NCBI RefSeq assembly: GCF_001557235.1
Contig: NZ_LSJI01000225.1
Span: 1 to 64,000, forward strand
Length of the DNA: 64,000 nucleotides
Source of the DNA: Phenylobacterium sp. CCH9-H3
GTDB lineage: Bacteria; Pseudomonadota; Alphaproteobacteria; Caulobacterales; Caulobacteraceae
Direction of reading: 5' to 3'
The notes beneath the pieces were generated by a model that had not been told where the DNA came from, ran no database searches, and worked only from the letters and a program-made list of their open reading frames with translations. Positions within the stretch are counted from its first letter, which is position 1. The number at the start of each line of letters is the position of its first letter. Below are positions 37,636 through 46,506 of the stretch, one piece after another. Position numbers and translations under genes: made by a program.

Positions 37636-38933
37636 CTCGCCACGCCTATCGCGCCGCCCTGCTCCACATGCTGGACGACCCCTCCCGCGCGCCCGCGGCG
37701 GAGGCGCACGCCTATCATCCCGACGGCCTGCTGTTGGTCGAGGACGGCCATGTGGCCGCCTTCGGCGCCTGGGCGGACCTCGCACCCACCCTGCCCGCGG
37801 ACACGCCGGTCGAGCACCTGCCGGGCCGGCTGATCACACCCGGGTTCGTGGACGCCCACGTCCACTATCCGCAGGTCGACGTCATCGCCGCCTGGGGGGC
37901 GCAACTCCTGGACTGGCTGAACACCCACACATTCCCGGCGGAGCAGGCCTTCGCCGACCGGGCCCATGCCGAGGCGGTCGCCCAGGTGTTCTTGGACCAG
38001 CTCCTCGCCAACGGCACCACCAGCGCGCTGGCCTTCTGCACCGTCCACAAGGCCTCGGCCGAGGCGCTGTTCGCGGCGGCCCTGGACCGCAACATGCGCC
38101 TCATCGCCGGCAAGGTGCTGATGGACCGCGAGGCGCCGGCCGGGCTCACCGACACCATCGACAGCGGTCGCGAGGACACCCTGGCCCTGATCCGCGCCTG
38201 GCGGGGCCGCGGCCGGCTGGGCTACGCCGTGACGCCCCGGTTCGCCGTCACCTCCACCGACGCCCAGCTCGCCATGGCGGGCGAGGTGCTGGCCGCCCAT
38301 CCCGACGTCCTGCTGCACACCCACATGTCGGAGAACCACGCCGAGATCGCACGCGTGGGCGAGCTGTTTCCCTGGGCGCGGGATTACCTGGACGTCTACG
38401 ACCGCTTCGGCCTCGTGGGGCCGCGCTCGGTCTTCGCCCACTGCGTCCACTGCGACGAAGGCGTGATGGCTCGGATGGCCAGGGCCGGCGCCTCCGCCGC
38501 CTTCTGCCCCTCCTCCAACCTGCTGCTGGGCAGCGGCCTCTTCAGCCTCAAGCGCGCCTGCGCCTGCGGACTGAACACGGCCCTCGCCACCGACGTGGGC
38601 GGCGGCGGCAGCTTCTCCCTGCTCCACATGATGGGCGAGGCCTACAAGGTGGGCCAGCTTCAGGGCGACAACCTCGATCCCCTCCACGCCTTCTACCTGG
38701 GCACGCTGGCGGGCGCCCGGGCGCTGCACATCGACGGCCGCGTCGGCAACCTCCTGCCCGGCAAGGAGGCGGACTTCGTGGTCCTGGACCTGACCGCGAC
38801 GCCCTTGCTGGCTCGTCGCACCGCCCGAACAAGGACCCTGGCCGAGACCCTGTTCGTGCTCGCCGTGCTGGCAGACGACCGGGTTGTCGAGCGCACCTAT
38901 CTGATGGGCCGGCTGGCGCACCAGCGCGCCTAG
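37632..38933 (+). CDS. guaD: Guanine deaminase
   Basis: The 433-residue amidohydrolase has the metal motif PGFVDAHVHYPQ, HTHMSENH, FAHCVHCDE and ATDVGGGGSFS, all typical of bacterial guanine deaminase. It makes xanthine and ammonia, feeding XdhAB. It is coupled to allA by an ATGA overlap. Confidence 0.94.
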   Translation: MTRHAYRAALLHMLDDPSRAPAAEAHAYHPDGLLLVEDGHVAAFGAWADLAPTLPADTPVEHLPGRLITPGFVDAHVHYPQVDVIAAWGAQLLDWLNTHTFPAEQAFADRAHAEAVAQVFLDQLLANGTTSALAFCTVHKASAEALFAAALDRNMRLIAGKVLMDREAPAGLTDTIDSGREDTLALIRAWRGRGRLGYAVTPRFAVTSTDAQLAMAGEVLAAHPDVLLHTHMSENHAEIARVGELFPWARDYLDVYDRFGLVGPRSVFAHCVHCDEGVMARMARAGASAAFCPSSNLLLGSGLFSLKRACACGLNTALATDVGGGGSFSLLHMMGEAYKVGQLQGDNLDPLHAFYLGTLAGARALHIDGRVGNLLPGKEADFVVLDLTATPLLARRTARTRTLAETLFVLAVLADDRVVERTYLMGRLAHQRA

Positions 38934-39334
38934 CGTTTGGCCTTCGCGTTGGCGTCAGCCGGAAACGGGTGGGCAACGTGGAACATCGTTCCGCCCTGCG
39001 GCGCTGCCCAGAATCCGATGAGGAACGGCTCTCGACGGCCACAGAGCGATACGATCCAACGCTCGTGGACCTCCTTCGCCCCCTGAACAAACTCGTGGTT
39101 CATGTCCGGCCGATAATTGTCTGGGAGAATTTCGGCTTCGACGCCCTCGATCACACCACAATCGAACTTGCCCAGGCCGACGAGTTGGACCTGCTTCAAT
39201 GCATCTTTGGCGACAGCCATGTCGACCGTCGTCGTCCCGGTGAAACGGAAGGTCTCGGCGCGCGTCACGCCGGCGACGCCTGCGGAAAACGCCGCCAACA
39301 ACAAGATTCGACTTCTCACCAGTAACAGACCCAC
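38930..39334 (-). CDS. Exported protein of unknown function
   Basis: About 134 residues with a signal peptide (ILLLAAFSAGVAGVTRA) and a compact domain with two Cys (Cys59 and Cys98 region) that could pair in the periplasm. The start is a GTG at 39334; a second GTG five codons later is possible. The family was not recognised. It is convergent with guaD, overlapping by four bases. Confidence 0.7.
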   Translation of the reverse strand: MGLLLVRSRILLLAAFSAGVAGVTRAETFRFTGTTTVDMAVAKDALKQVQLVGLGKFDCGVIEGVEAEILPDNYRPDMNHEFVQGAKEVHERWIVSLCGRREPFLIGFWAAPQGGTMFHVAHPFPADANAKAKR

Positions 39335-39458
39335 CTGAATTGCCGCCTAAAGGCGTACGACGAGGGCAACGCACAAGCAACGCGAACTCTCCGCACCTTG
39401 TGGGTTGCGCACATCGTGCGGTTCGGCCCCATTGCGGGCAAGCTTGAGCGGAGCTGCG

Positions 39459-40490
39459 ATGCGATCCCTTTTCCTTGCCCTGACGATTCTCCTCGCGCCT
39501 CTGCCGGCGCTGGCCCAGCCCAAGCCCATCCCGATCAAGGTGGTGGTGATCGCCGCGTTCGAGATCGGGGCGGACACCGGCGACAAGCCGGGCGAGTTCC
39601 AGCACTGGGTCGAGCGGTACCCACTGGCCGAGACGGTGAAGATCCCCGGCGTCGAGCGGCCGGCGCGCCTTTCCAAGGACGGCGTCCTCGGAATCACTAC
39701 CGGCATGTTCGGCCGGGCGCGAGGCTCGATGGCCGCGCTGCTGGCCGACCCGCGGTTCGACTTCTCCCGGAGCTACTTCCTGATGGCCGGCATCGCCGGC
39801 GTGGACCCCAAGGCCGGGTCCATCGGCAGCGCCGCCTGGTCCGATTGGGTGGTGGACGGCGACCCGGTCTACGAGATCGACGACCGCGAGATCACGCCCG
39901 GCTGGCCCTGGGGCCTCTACGCCTTCAACAGCAACAGCCCGGCCGAGAAGGGCAGCGGCGAGGGCGCCAGCGGCATGGCCTGGCGACTGGACCCTGGCCT
40001 GACCCAATGGGCCTACCAGCTGACCCGCGACACGCCCCTGCCCGACGGTCCCCAGCTGGCGGCCGAACGCGCGGGCTTCCGCGCCGAGCCCGCGGCTCAG
40101 AAGCCGCCCGGGGTCTTCGTGGGCGCGAGCCTGGCCACCGTACGCTTCTGGCATGGCCCGCGCCGGACCCAGTGGGCGCGCGAATGGGTCCGGCTGCAGA
40201 CCGACGGCGCCGGGGTCTTCGCCATGAGCGACGGCGAGGACCAGGCCGTTCTCGACACCCTCCATCTGTTCGCCCAAGACGGCCGGGTCGACCCGCGCCG
40301 GGTGCTCGTGCTGCGGACGGCCAGCAACTACACCTGGCCTGGCGAGGGCAAGCCGATGCGCGTCGAGTTCGCCGACGGCGGGTTGGACGCCGCGTTCGAA
40401 GCCGCCTACCGCGTGGGCGCCCCGGTCGTGAAGGCCCTGGTCGCGGGCTGGCCCACCTACGAAACCACCCTTCCGAAGGCCCGGCCGTGA
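39459..40490 (+). CDS. Purine nucleoside permease (NUP) family protein, exported
   Basis: The 343-residue protein has a signal peptide (MRSLFLALTILLAPLPALAQ) followed by the NUP domain: IKVVVIAAFEIGADTGDKPGEF, FLMAGIAGVDPK, MSDGEDQAVL and LRTASNYTWP. NUP proteins are distantly related to nucleoside phosphorylases and were first described as purine nucleoside permeases in yeast. Here the protein is soluble and exported, so it may bind or cleave nucleosides in the periplasm. It overlaps the AzgA-type permease start (GTGA). Confidence 0.87.
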   Translation: MRSLFLALTILLAPLPALAQPKPIPIKVVVIAAFEIGADTGDKPGEFQHWVERYPLAETVKIPGVERPARLSKDGVLGITTGMFGRARGSMAALLADPRFDFSRSYFLMAGIAGVDPKAGSIGSAAWSDWVVDGDPVYEIDDREITPGWPWGLYAFNSNSPAEKGSGEGASGMAWRLDPGLTQWAYQLTRDTPLPDGPQLAAERAGFRAEPAAQKPPGVFVGASLATVRFWHGPRRTQWAREWVRLQTDGAGVFAMSDGEDQAVLDTLHLFAQDGRVDPRRVLVLRTASNYTWPGEGKPMRVEFADGGLDAAFEAAYRVGAPVVKALVAGWPTYETTLPKARP

Positions 40491-41815
40491 GCGTCCTCGA
40501 AAAGACCTTCCAGCTCCGCGAGCGCGGGACCAACATCCGGACCGAGGTGCTGGCCGGCGCGACCACCTTCCTGACCATGGCCTACATCGTCCTGGTGAAC
40601 CCCGCGATCCTGGGGACCACGGGCATGCCCATCGCGGGGGTGGCGGCGGCCACCTGCCTGGCCGCCGGCGTCGGCTGCCTGCTGATGGGCTTCCTGGCCA
40701 ACTATCCGATCGCGCTGGCGCCCGGCATGGGCCTCAACGCCTACTTCGCCTTCACCGTGGTGGGGGCAATGGGCGTGCCCTGGCAGACCGCGCTGGGGCT
40801 GGTCTTCATCTCAGGCATCCTGTTCATCGTCCTGACGGTGGCCGGCGTCCGACAGCTGATCGTCAGCGCCATACCGCGGGCGCTGTTCTCGGCCATCGCG
40901 GCCGGCATCGGCCTCTTCATCGCCTTCATCGGCCTGCGGGGCGCCGGCCTCGTGGTCGCCAACCCGGCCACGCTCGTCAGCCTCGGCGACATTCATGCGC
41001 CGACCACCCTGCTGGCGCTGCTGGGCCTGGCCATCCTCTCCGTCCTGTTGGTGCTGAAGGTGCGCGGCGCGATCTTCATCGGCATCGTCGCCACGGCCAT
41101 CCTGGGCTGGATTTTGGGCCTGGCGACCTGGGCCCCGCAGCCGTACAGCCTGGATGAGATGACGGGCACGGCCCTGCAGCTCGACATCCCCGCCGCGCTG
41201 GGGATCGGCGGCCACGGCTTCGGCCTGGCCCTGCTGGAGATCCTGTTCGTCTTCCTGTTCGTCGACCTCTTCGACAACGTCGGCACCCTGGTCGCGGTGT
41301 CCAAGAAGGCCGGGCTGATGCGGCCGGACGGGTCGATCCCGCGCCTCAACCGCATCCTCTTCGCCGACGCCGGTGCGACCGTCGTGGGCTCGCTTGCCGG
41401 CACCTCCACCGTGGTCAGCTACATCGAGAGCGCCTCGGGCGTCTCCGCCGGCGGCCGGACGGGCCTGACCGCGGTGGTCACCGGCCTGCTGTTTCTGGCG
41501 ACCCTGTTCGTCGCGCCCTGGGCCCAGGTGATCCCGGCCGCGGCCACGGCGCCGGCGCTGATCCTGGTCGGCGCGATGATGATGGGGCCGCTCACCGAGA
41601 TCGACTGGGACGACCCGGTGGTGGCGATCCCGGCCTTCCTCACCCTCGTGACGATCCCGCTGACCTTCTCCATCGCCAACGGCCTGGCGTTCGGCGTCAT
41701 CGCCTATGCGGTGCTGAAGCTCGCCAGCCGGCGGGTCGCGAAAGCCGACTGGCTGCTCTTCGCCCTCGCCGCCCTGTTCGTGGCGCGGTTCGTCTACATG
41801 GCCGTGGAGGCTTGA
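40487..41815 (+). CDS. AzgA-type (NCS2) adenine/guanine/hypoxanthine permease
   Basis: The 443-residue protein has about twelve membrane helices with RTEVLAGATTFLTMAYIVLVNP, LAPGMGLNAYFAF, FVFLFVDLFDNVGTLVAVSKKAGL and AGTSTVVSYIESASGVSAGGRTGL, which define the AzgA branch of NCS2. It imports purine bases with protons. The GTG start at 40487 lies inside the preceding gene's stop region, so the two proteins are made in step. Confidence 0.93.
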   Translation: MSVLEKTFQLRERGTNIRTEVLAGATTFLTMAYIVLVNPAILGTTGMPIAGVAAATCLAAGVGCLLMGFLANYPIALAPGMGLNAYFAFTVVGAMGVPWQTALGLVFISGILFIVLTVAGVRQLIVSAIPRALFSAIAAGIGLFIAFIGLRGAGLVVANPATLVSLGDIHAPTTLLALLGLAILSVLLVLKVRGAIFIGIVATAILGWILGLATWAPQPYSLDEMTGTALQLDIPAALGIGGHGFGLALLEILFVFLFVDLFDNVGTLVAVSKKAGLMRPDGSIPRLNRILFADAGATVVGSLAGTSTVVSYIESASGVSAGGRTGLTAVVTGLLFLATLFVAPWAQVIPAAATAPALILVGAMMMGPLTEIDWDDPVVAIPAFLTLVTIPLTFSIANGLAFGVIAYAVLKLASRRVAKADWLLFALAALFVARFVYMAVEA

Positions 41816-41824
41816 TTCTTTTTC

Positions 41825-41855
41825 CGCTCATCCTGGCGAAAGCCGGGACCCAGAT
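41825..41855 (+). repeat. Dispersed palindromic repeat, left copy
   Basis: Begins CGCTCATCCTGGCGAAAGCC and ends GGGACCCAGAT. The core GGCGAAAGCC is self-complementary. An inverted copy matching 28 of 31 bases lies at 42843-42873, so the two bracket the unknown gene at 42232. Confidence 0.65.
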
Positions 41856-41923
41856 CGCAAACGCCGACGCTGGCGGGATCCACTCTGAGCCGCTCGGTGG
41901 CCGCGCTCGTCGGCGTGCGTAGA

Positions 41924-42211
41924 ATGTTGGCTTTCTGTTCTTCGCGTCGGACCGGCGGCCCGAGGACATCGCAATCTGTCGAGGAACGGCCTCTGAGCGG
42001 TACGCCCATCCGACGCCGCAACGAGGAGATGCGGCGCCGGTATTTCCCCAATTCAAAGCCCGGGGGTCTTGTCGCGTAGAAGGCTTCGGTCGGGCGGGCG
42101 CTTCCGGCGCCCGCCAAAAGCGCTTCCGCTGGACCGGTTCAGAACGACACAGCGTTCCTTAACCTGGGGGCGGCCACGCCTCATGTTTGCTTTTTGTTCT
42201 TCTCGTTGGAC
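41924..42211 (+). repeat. Pair of 29-base imperfect direct repeats
   Basis: Copies at 41924-41952 (ATGTTGGCTTTCTGTTCTTC start) and 42183-42211 (ATGTTTGCTTTTTGTTCTTC start) agree at 25 of 29 positions. All four differences are a G or C in the first and T in the second copy. The second copy ends 20 bases before the start codon of the gene at 42232. Confidence 0.5.
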
Positions 42212-42231
42212 TGTGCCGCGGCTATCATGTC

Positions 42232-42729
42232 ATGGCCATGCTTGTCGACGCATCCCGCTTTCCCGTTGGTCTCGACATCGACTACGAGAGCCCTGAGGAG
42301 ATCGAGGGCCTCCGGCGACTGCAGTTAGAGGCCAGAGAATTCGTCGAGAACGATAGCAGCAGGCCGATCTCTGACCTTGTCCTGGCGTTCGGCATAGCGC
42401 CGATCCTCGCGCTATTCTTGGTGCGTTTCGAGCGCCCCCGAAAGCCGGAAGACGCCGAGCGGTGGGCGGTCGTGGGCAATCTGCCTGCTATGCATTTCGA
42501 GACGGACGATACGCCGACGCCGGCCCTCGCGTTGCAGCTCTATTGTGCGATCGCGCAGGATTGGGCGGACAATGTCCTTGAGGGGCGAGATCTGTCGGAG
42601 AACTATCCCATCGAGGCCGCGCCAACGCGAGAACATGCTGAGATGCTGCTGGATCGCATCGACTTCATTAGGCGAGAACTCATTCCGCGGGCTGCTGTCT
42701 CGCGCCGTGACCCTCACGGAGACGTGTAG
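42232..42729 (+). CDS. Hypothetical protein with atypical codons, repeat-flanked
   Basis: About 165 residues, acidic, cytoplasmic, with one hydrophobic patch (LVLAFGIAPILALFLVRF) and a conserved-looking MHFETDDTPTPALALQLYCAIAQDWADNVLEG. No family was recognised. It uses codons such as TTA, AGA and ATA that are rare in the neighbours, a sign of later arrival. The start is uncertain among ATGs at 42232 and 42238. Inverted copies of a dispersed repeat lie on both sides. Confidence 0.65.
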   Translation: MAMLVDASRFPVGLDIDYESPEEIEGLRRLQLEAREFVENDSSRPISDLVLAFGIAPILALFLVRFERPRKPEDAERWAVVGNLPAMHFETDDTPTPALALQLYCAIAQDWADNVLEGRDLSENYPIEAAPTREHAEMLLDRIDFIRRELIPRAAVSRRDPHGDV

Positions 42730-42842
42730 GGGCTCCATGATGTCATTCGGAAGTGCGCGTCGCGATGTGGCTGCGCAACCCGTCGGACTCAGCGATCGCC
42801 GATGCCCGTATCAAAACCGCTCAAACCGAGCGGTCGCGCTTC

Positions 42843-42873
42843 ATCTGGGTCGCGACTTTCGCCGGGATGAGCG
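42843..42873 (-). repeat. Dispersed palindromic repeat, right inverted copy
   Basis: The reverse complement begins CGCTCATCCCGGCGAAAGTC and ends GCGACCCAGAT; it differs from the copy at 41825-41855 at three positions. Confidence 0.65.
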
Positions 42874-42876
42874 GGA

Positions 42877-44346
42877 TCAACGGAGGGCTTCGAACGTCTT
42901 CAGCAGGTGCTCGTGCCGCCACTGCTCGCGGGCCTTGTCGCTCCCCGCCACGAACGCCGCGCAGGCGCCCTTGGGTTCGACGGCGCCCACCTGGCCGCGG
43001 CAGGCCGCCACCGGCTTTCGATAGACGTTGGGGTCGGTCCATAGCCCCTCGCCCGCCAGGAAGCTGTAGGCGATGCCGTTGCGCGCCGCCGTCTTCAGGT
43101 CCGCGTACGTCGCCCCCGTTTTCACCGCCAGCACGTAGTCCGCCGACAGGTCGCTGCGCAGGATGCCGGCGTCGTCGGTGGACAGCGCCACCGGCACGCC
43201 CCGCTGCCGGAACCAGGCGTAGGGATGCTCCTCCGGCTTCACGCCCAGGATCTCGCGGTTCGAGATCGGGTTGACCTCCACCAGCACGCCCTTGGCCACC
43301 ATTTCCGCCGCCAGCGCCTCGGCGCCCGTCTCATGGGGCAGCGCCACCCCGTGCCCGATCCGCCGCGCGCCCGCTACCCGCACGGCGGCGCCGACGTGGT
43401 AGCTCAGGGTCTCGGGCGTCGCGACGTTCAGGCTCAGCTCGCCGGCATGCAGCGCCACGGGCGTCTTGCGGCCCCGGTCGGTCAGCAGTTCCACGATCTT
43501 CATGTGGGTGTCGTAGTGGGTCACCGCGTCCTGGCTGTCCTCGGGCGCCACCAGCTGCAGGCCGACCCAGCGCGGGTCCGCGGCCACCGTGGCGACGCCG
43601 AGCTGGAGTTGGGCCATGGTCTCCTCCGGCCGGCCCTGGCGAATGGCCTGGAAGAGGAAGCGCACCGTCACCTGGCAGCCGGGCCTGGCCTCCGCCGTCC
43701 CGCACTTCAGCACCTCGCGGGCGCGGGCCTGCATGGCGTCGGTCTGGGCGATCACCGCCGGGACCAGCGTCTCCAGCCCGGCCTCGCGCAGCCCCGCCTG
43801 CGTCGCTGGCGGATCGCCCTTCCACCCGACACGCGCGCCCAGGCTGCGCGACGGGAAGAACTGCGGCGTGACCATCAGCTCGAGGTAGAAGGTGTTCTGC
43901 CGCGCGAGGTCGCCCATCACCACCGCCAGGGCGTCGCCCTCCCGGCCCGGCTTCATGCCCATGCGGCCGAAGGACGAGAAGAACTGGTCGTGTCCGGACC
44001 GGTCCCGGAAGCCGGGGTGGCGGGTGCTGAGGCTGTCCACTACCAGCGAGCGCAGCGCCTCGTCGGCGACCACGGCCGGCGCCGGCTTGGAGTCCGGCCC
44101 TGTACACACCGGCCGGATCGCCAGTTCCCGCATGTCCACGCACAGACCGTCCTCAGCCGCCCAGTTCAGCAGGGTCTCGCCGTAGATCGCGCCGGACAGG
44201 TGGTTGTGAAGCTCGCCGCCCTTGGGGAACGCCTTCATGAAGGCGGCAAGCTCGCCGGCGGTCATCGTCGAAAGGTCGGGCGTCGCGGCGGCGGCCGGCG
44301 CGGCCACGGCGAGTGCGCCGATCAGGCCCAGCAGGATTCGTTTCAT
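42877..44346 (-). CDS. Adenosine deaminase family protein, exported
   Basis: The 489-residue protein has a signal peptide (MKRILLGLIGALAVAAPAAA). A complete ADA-type TIM barrel follows: metal His47 and His49 in ELHNHLSGA, VALHAGELS, RIGHGVALPHE and STDDAGILRSDLSADY. It is longer than cytoplasmic ADA and resembles the secreted ADGF-like branch. It likely turns adenosine into inosine in the periplasm, which fits the exported NUP-type protein and AzgA permease encoded nearby. Confidence 0.88.
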   Translation of the reverse strand: MKRILLGLIGALAVAAPAAAATPDLSTMTAGELAAFMKAFPKGGELHNHLSGAIYGETLLNWAAEDGLCVDMRELAIRPVCTGPDSKPAPAVVADEALRSLVVDSLSTRHPGFRDRSGHDQFFSSFGRMGMKPGREGDALAVVMGDLARQNTFYLELMVTPQFFPSRSLGARVGWKGDPPATQAGLREAGLETLVPAVIAQTDAMQARAREVLKCGTAEARPGCQVTVRFLFQAIRQGRPEETMAQLQLGVATVAADPRWVGLQLVAPEDSQDAVTHYDTHMKIVELLTDRGRKTPVALHAGELSLNVATPETLSYHVGAAVRVAGARRIGHGVALPHETGAEALAAEMVAKGVLVEVNPISNREILGVKPEEHPYAWFRQRGVPVALSTDDAGILRSDLSADYVLAVKTGATYADLKTAARNGIAYSFLAGEGLWTDPNVYRKPVAACRGQVGAVEPKGACAAFVAGSDKAREQWRHEHLLKTFEALR

Positions 44347-44418
44347 GGGGCATGAAGGCGCCCGACCTCGCTTCCCCGGTCAAGCTCCGGCTGGCGCAAT
44401 GGGCGAACTGGCGCTCTG

Positions 44419-44853
44419 ATGGCCGCGATGAGCACCGCCGCCGACCTGATCGACCGCCTGGGCCTGAGGCCCCATCCCGAGGGCGGCTGGTACCGCGAGA
44501 CCTGGTGTTCGGAGGCCACGATGCCGGACGGCCGCGCTGCCGGCACCTCAATCCTGTTCCTGCTGGAGCATGGCCAGCGCTCGCACTGGCACCGGGTGGA
44601 CGCCGAGGAGCTGTGGATCTTCCAGGCGGGGACCCCGCTGAAGCTGCGCACGGCAAGCGACGGCGCGATCGTCGAGACCCGCCTGGGCCCGGAGGTCGGC
44701 CAGGCGCCGCAGTATCTGGTCCGGACCCACGAATGGCAGGCGGCGGAGGCCGACGCCGGCTGGTGCCTCGTCGCGTGCGTCGTGACGCCCGGCTTCCGCT
44801 TCGAGGGCTTCCAGCTGGCCCCGCCGGGCTGGGAACCTGTCGCGAGGCGCTGA
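44419..44853 (+). CDS. DUF985 family cupin
   Basis: The 144-residue protein has the DUF985 pattern: LGLRPHPEGGWYRETW, TSILFLLEHGQRSHWHRVDAEELWIFQAG and CVVTPGFRFEGFQLAPPGW. The HWH plus E set could bind a metal or sugar nucleotide. The physiological role is unknown. The start may be the first or fourth codon (both ATG). Confidence 0.85.
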   Translation: MAAMSTAADLIDRLGLRPHPEGGWYRETWCSEATMPDGRAAGTSILFLLEHGQRSHWHRVDAEELWIFQAGTPLKLRTASDGAIVETRLGPEVGQAPQYLVRTHEWQAAEADAGWCLVACVVTPGFRFEGFQLAPPGWEPVARR

Positions 44854-44922
44854 AGCCTGTCGCCCTTCTCATCGAGGATGGGAGGACGCGAAGTCACTCT
44901 TCTGCCTAGCCGTCGACTTGTC

Positions 44923-45459
44923 CTAACCGAACAGGGCCAGGATGTAGGGCGCCACGAAGGCGAACAGGCTGGCCACCAAGCCCGCCAGCAGGATGCGGTA
45001 GGCGTAGCCGAGGTAGAGGTACTTCTTGAACGCGAGCACCTTGCCGTTCTGGTAGATGTCGCGCGCGAAGGCCTCATAGACCGTCCTCGGATCGCCTAGC
45101 ACCGTGAACAGGCGCTCCAGGAACTCCTCCTCCGGCACCTGGGTGAAGGAGCCGAAGAACAGCAGGTTGGCCGGGCCGTCGGGCCGGGGCGGCGTCTTTA
45201 CCGACGGCAGCACCGCGAGGATCGCCAGGAAGGCCGAGGCGAACGCCGCGCCGCCCAGGATGAACAGGGGCAGCGGCCGGGCCACGTTGTGGATCTGACT
45301 GATCGAGACGGTGAAGATCACGAAGGTGGCGGCCAGCACCATGTTGGCCTTCTGATCGGCCATCTGGCTGAGCTGGTACTGCACCTGCTGGGCCGTCCGC
45401 AGCAGGTGGACCCCGTCGACCGCGAAGGTGGGCCGCGGTCCGGCCGCTTGGTCTTGCAT
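44923..45459 (-). CDS. PycTM-like (Pycsar effector-type, DUF5706) membrane protein, orphan
   Basis: The 178-residue protein resembles the DUF5706/PycTM family: helical ADQKANMVLAATFVIFTVSISQ, a second helix LFILGGAAFASAFLAILAVLP, then a soluble domain with YQNGKVLAFKKYLYLGYAYRILLAGLVASLFAFV. The membrane-damaging effectors of Pycsar anti-phage systems belong here, but no nucleotide cyclase gene is next to it. A housekeeping role is therefore equally likely. GGGGGAG precedes the ATG at 45459. Confidence 0.7.
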   Translation of the reverse strand: MQDQAAGPRPTFAVDGVHLLRTAQQVQYQLSQMADQKANMVLAATFVIFTVSISQIHNVARPLPLFILGGAAFASAFLAILAVLPSVKTPPRPDGPANLLFFGSFTQVPEEEFLERLFTVLGDPRTVYEAFARDIYQNGKVLAFKKYLYLGYAYRILLAGLVASLFAFVAPYILALFG

Positions 45460-45502
45460 CGTACTCCCCCAGAACCCCGGCATCGGACCTCAGCCCTAGC
45501 CT

Positions 45503-46105
45503 CTATGCCCTGAACCGCCCCTCGAAGGCGAAGCTGGAAACCGGGTTACGCGGACTCGGCGTTTCGCGCGACCGATACGGCTCCTCCAGGATGTCCTTGT
45601 CGGCCGGACGACCGACTGCGATGGCGGCCTCGACGCGGTACTGATCCTCGGGCACGTCCAGCACAGTATACGACCGGTCGAGGTCGAAGCCGGCCATGCC
45701 GTGCGCCGCCCAGCCGATCCTGTGGGCCTGCAGCGCGAGGTAGGCCCAGGCCGCGCCGGCGTCGAACGAATGGCTGTGGACCGGCGCCGGCTCCCGCCCC
45801 TCGACCCGCCGGAACCGGTCCGAGACGACGTACATCAGCACCGAGGCGTGCTTCACCCAGGCCTGGTTGTAGGGGATCAGGACATCGAACAGCCGGTCCC
45901 ACGCGGCCGTCCCCTTGTGGGCGTAGACGAACCGCCAAGGCTGGCCATTGTAGGCGCTGGGCGCCCACCGCGCGGCCTCGAACAGGCTCATCAGCAGCGC
46001 ATCCGGCATCGGCTCGCCGGTGAAGGCGCGCGGCGACCAGCGCTCCAGGAACATGGGATCGACGTCGTGGTCCGCCGACCGCCCGTTGGCCTCGGGACCG
46101 GCCAC
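45503..46105 (-). CDS. Nitroreductase family protein at the end of the rut operon
   Basis: The 200-residue FMN-type nitroreductase has FLERWSPRAFTGEPM, FEAARWAPSAYNGQPWRFVYA, and WAYLALQAHRIGWAAHGMAGFD. It starts with a GTG directly after the rutC stop. By position it could serve as the malonic-semialdehyde reductase step (RutE), but its sequence belongs to another nitroreductase branch than E. coli RutE. That makes the assignment an inference. Confidence 0.82.
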   Translation of the reverse strand: MAGPEANGRSADHDVDPMFLERWSPRAFTGEPMPDALLMSLFEAARWAPSAYNGQPWRFVYAHKGTAAWDRLFDVLIPYNQAWVKHASVLMYVVSDRFRRVEGREPAPVHSHSFDAGAAWAYLALQAHRIGWAAHGMAGFDLDRSYTVLDVPEDQYRVEAAIAVGRPADKDILEEPYRSRETPSPRNPVSSFAFEGRFRA

Positions 46106-46495
46106 CTACGCCTTCCCGATGTGGGCGATGGAGGCGATCTCGACCAGGAAGTCCGGCCGCACCAGACCGCACTGGATGCAGAACCGCGCGGGCTTATCGC
46201 CCGGAAAATACTCGGCATAGACCTTGTTGATGGCCGCGTAGTCCGCCCAGTCCTTCAGGAAGATGTGGTTCATGGTCACGTCGTCCATGGTCCCACCGGC
46301 CGTCTCGATGACGGACTTGATCGTCTCCAGCACCTGCCGCGTCTGGGCCGCCGCATCGCCGACGTGGGCGACGTTGTTGTCCTTGTCGAAAGCCAGGGTC
46401 CCGGAGACGTAGACCACGCCGTCTGCGAGCGTGCCGGGCGAGAAGGGCGCGATGGGCGTGCCGGTCCCCGGCGGGGTGATGACGGTCTTGGGCAT
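46106..46495 (-). CDS. rutC: RutC, aminoacrylate-processing RidA-family protein
   Basis: The 129-residue protein closely follows E. coli Rut[27 protein letters not shown]-like [19 protein letters not shown] and [12 protein letters not shown]. RutC acts on the 3-aminoacrylate stage of Rut uracil breakdown. It lies 11 bases after rutB. Confidence 0.95.
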   Translation of the reverse strand: MPKTVITPPGTGTPIAPFSPGTLADGVVYVSGTLAFDKDNNVAHVGDAAAQTRQVLETIKSVIETAGGTMDDVTMNHIFLKDWADYAAINKVYAEYFPGDKPARFCIQCGLVRPDFLVEIASIAHIGKA

Positions 46496-46506
46496 CTGTC
46501 TTCCTC

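Larger units (their letters stand above)
41816..42231. other. 416-base gap with repeat copies, no gene seen
   Basis: No credible coding region was found. It holds a T-run (41819-41823) just after the permease stop, one copy of a dispersed palindromic repeat (41825-41855), two imperfect 29-base direct repeats (41924-41952 and 42183-42211) and a 9-base hairpin GGCGGGCGC-TTCCG-GCGCCCGCC (42093-42115). Confidence 0.6.

Noticed and set aside
42183..42211. Possible LexA box (GTTC-N7-GTTC type) in the TGTTCTTC repeat
   Set aside because: The second half-site does not match at the required spacing in either copy.
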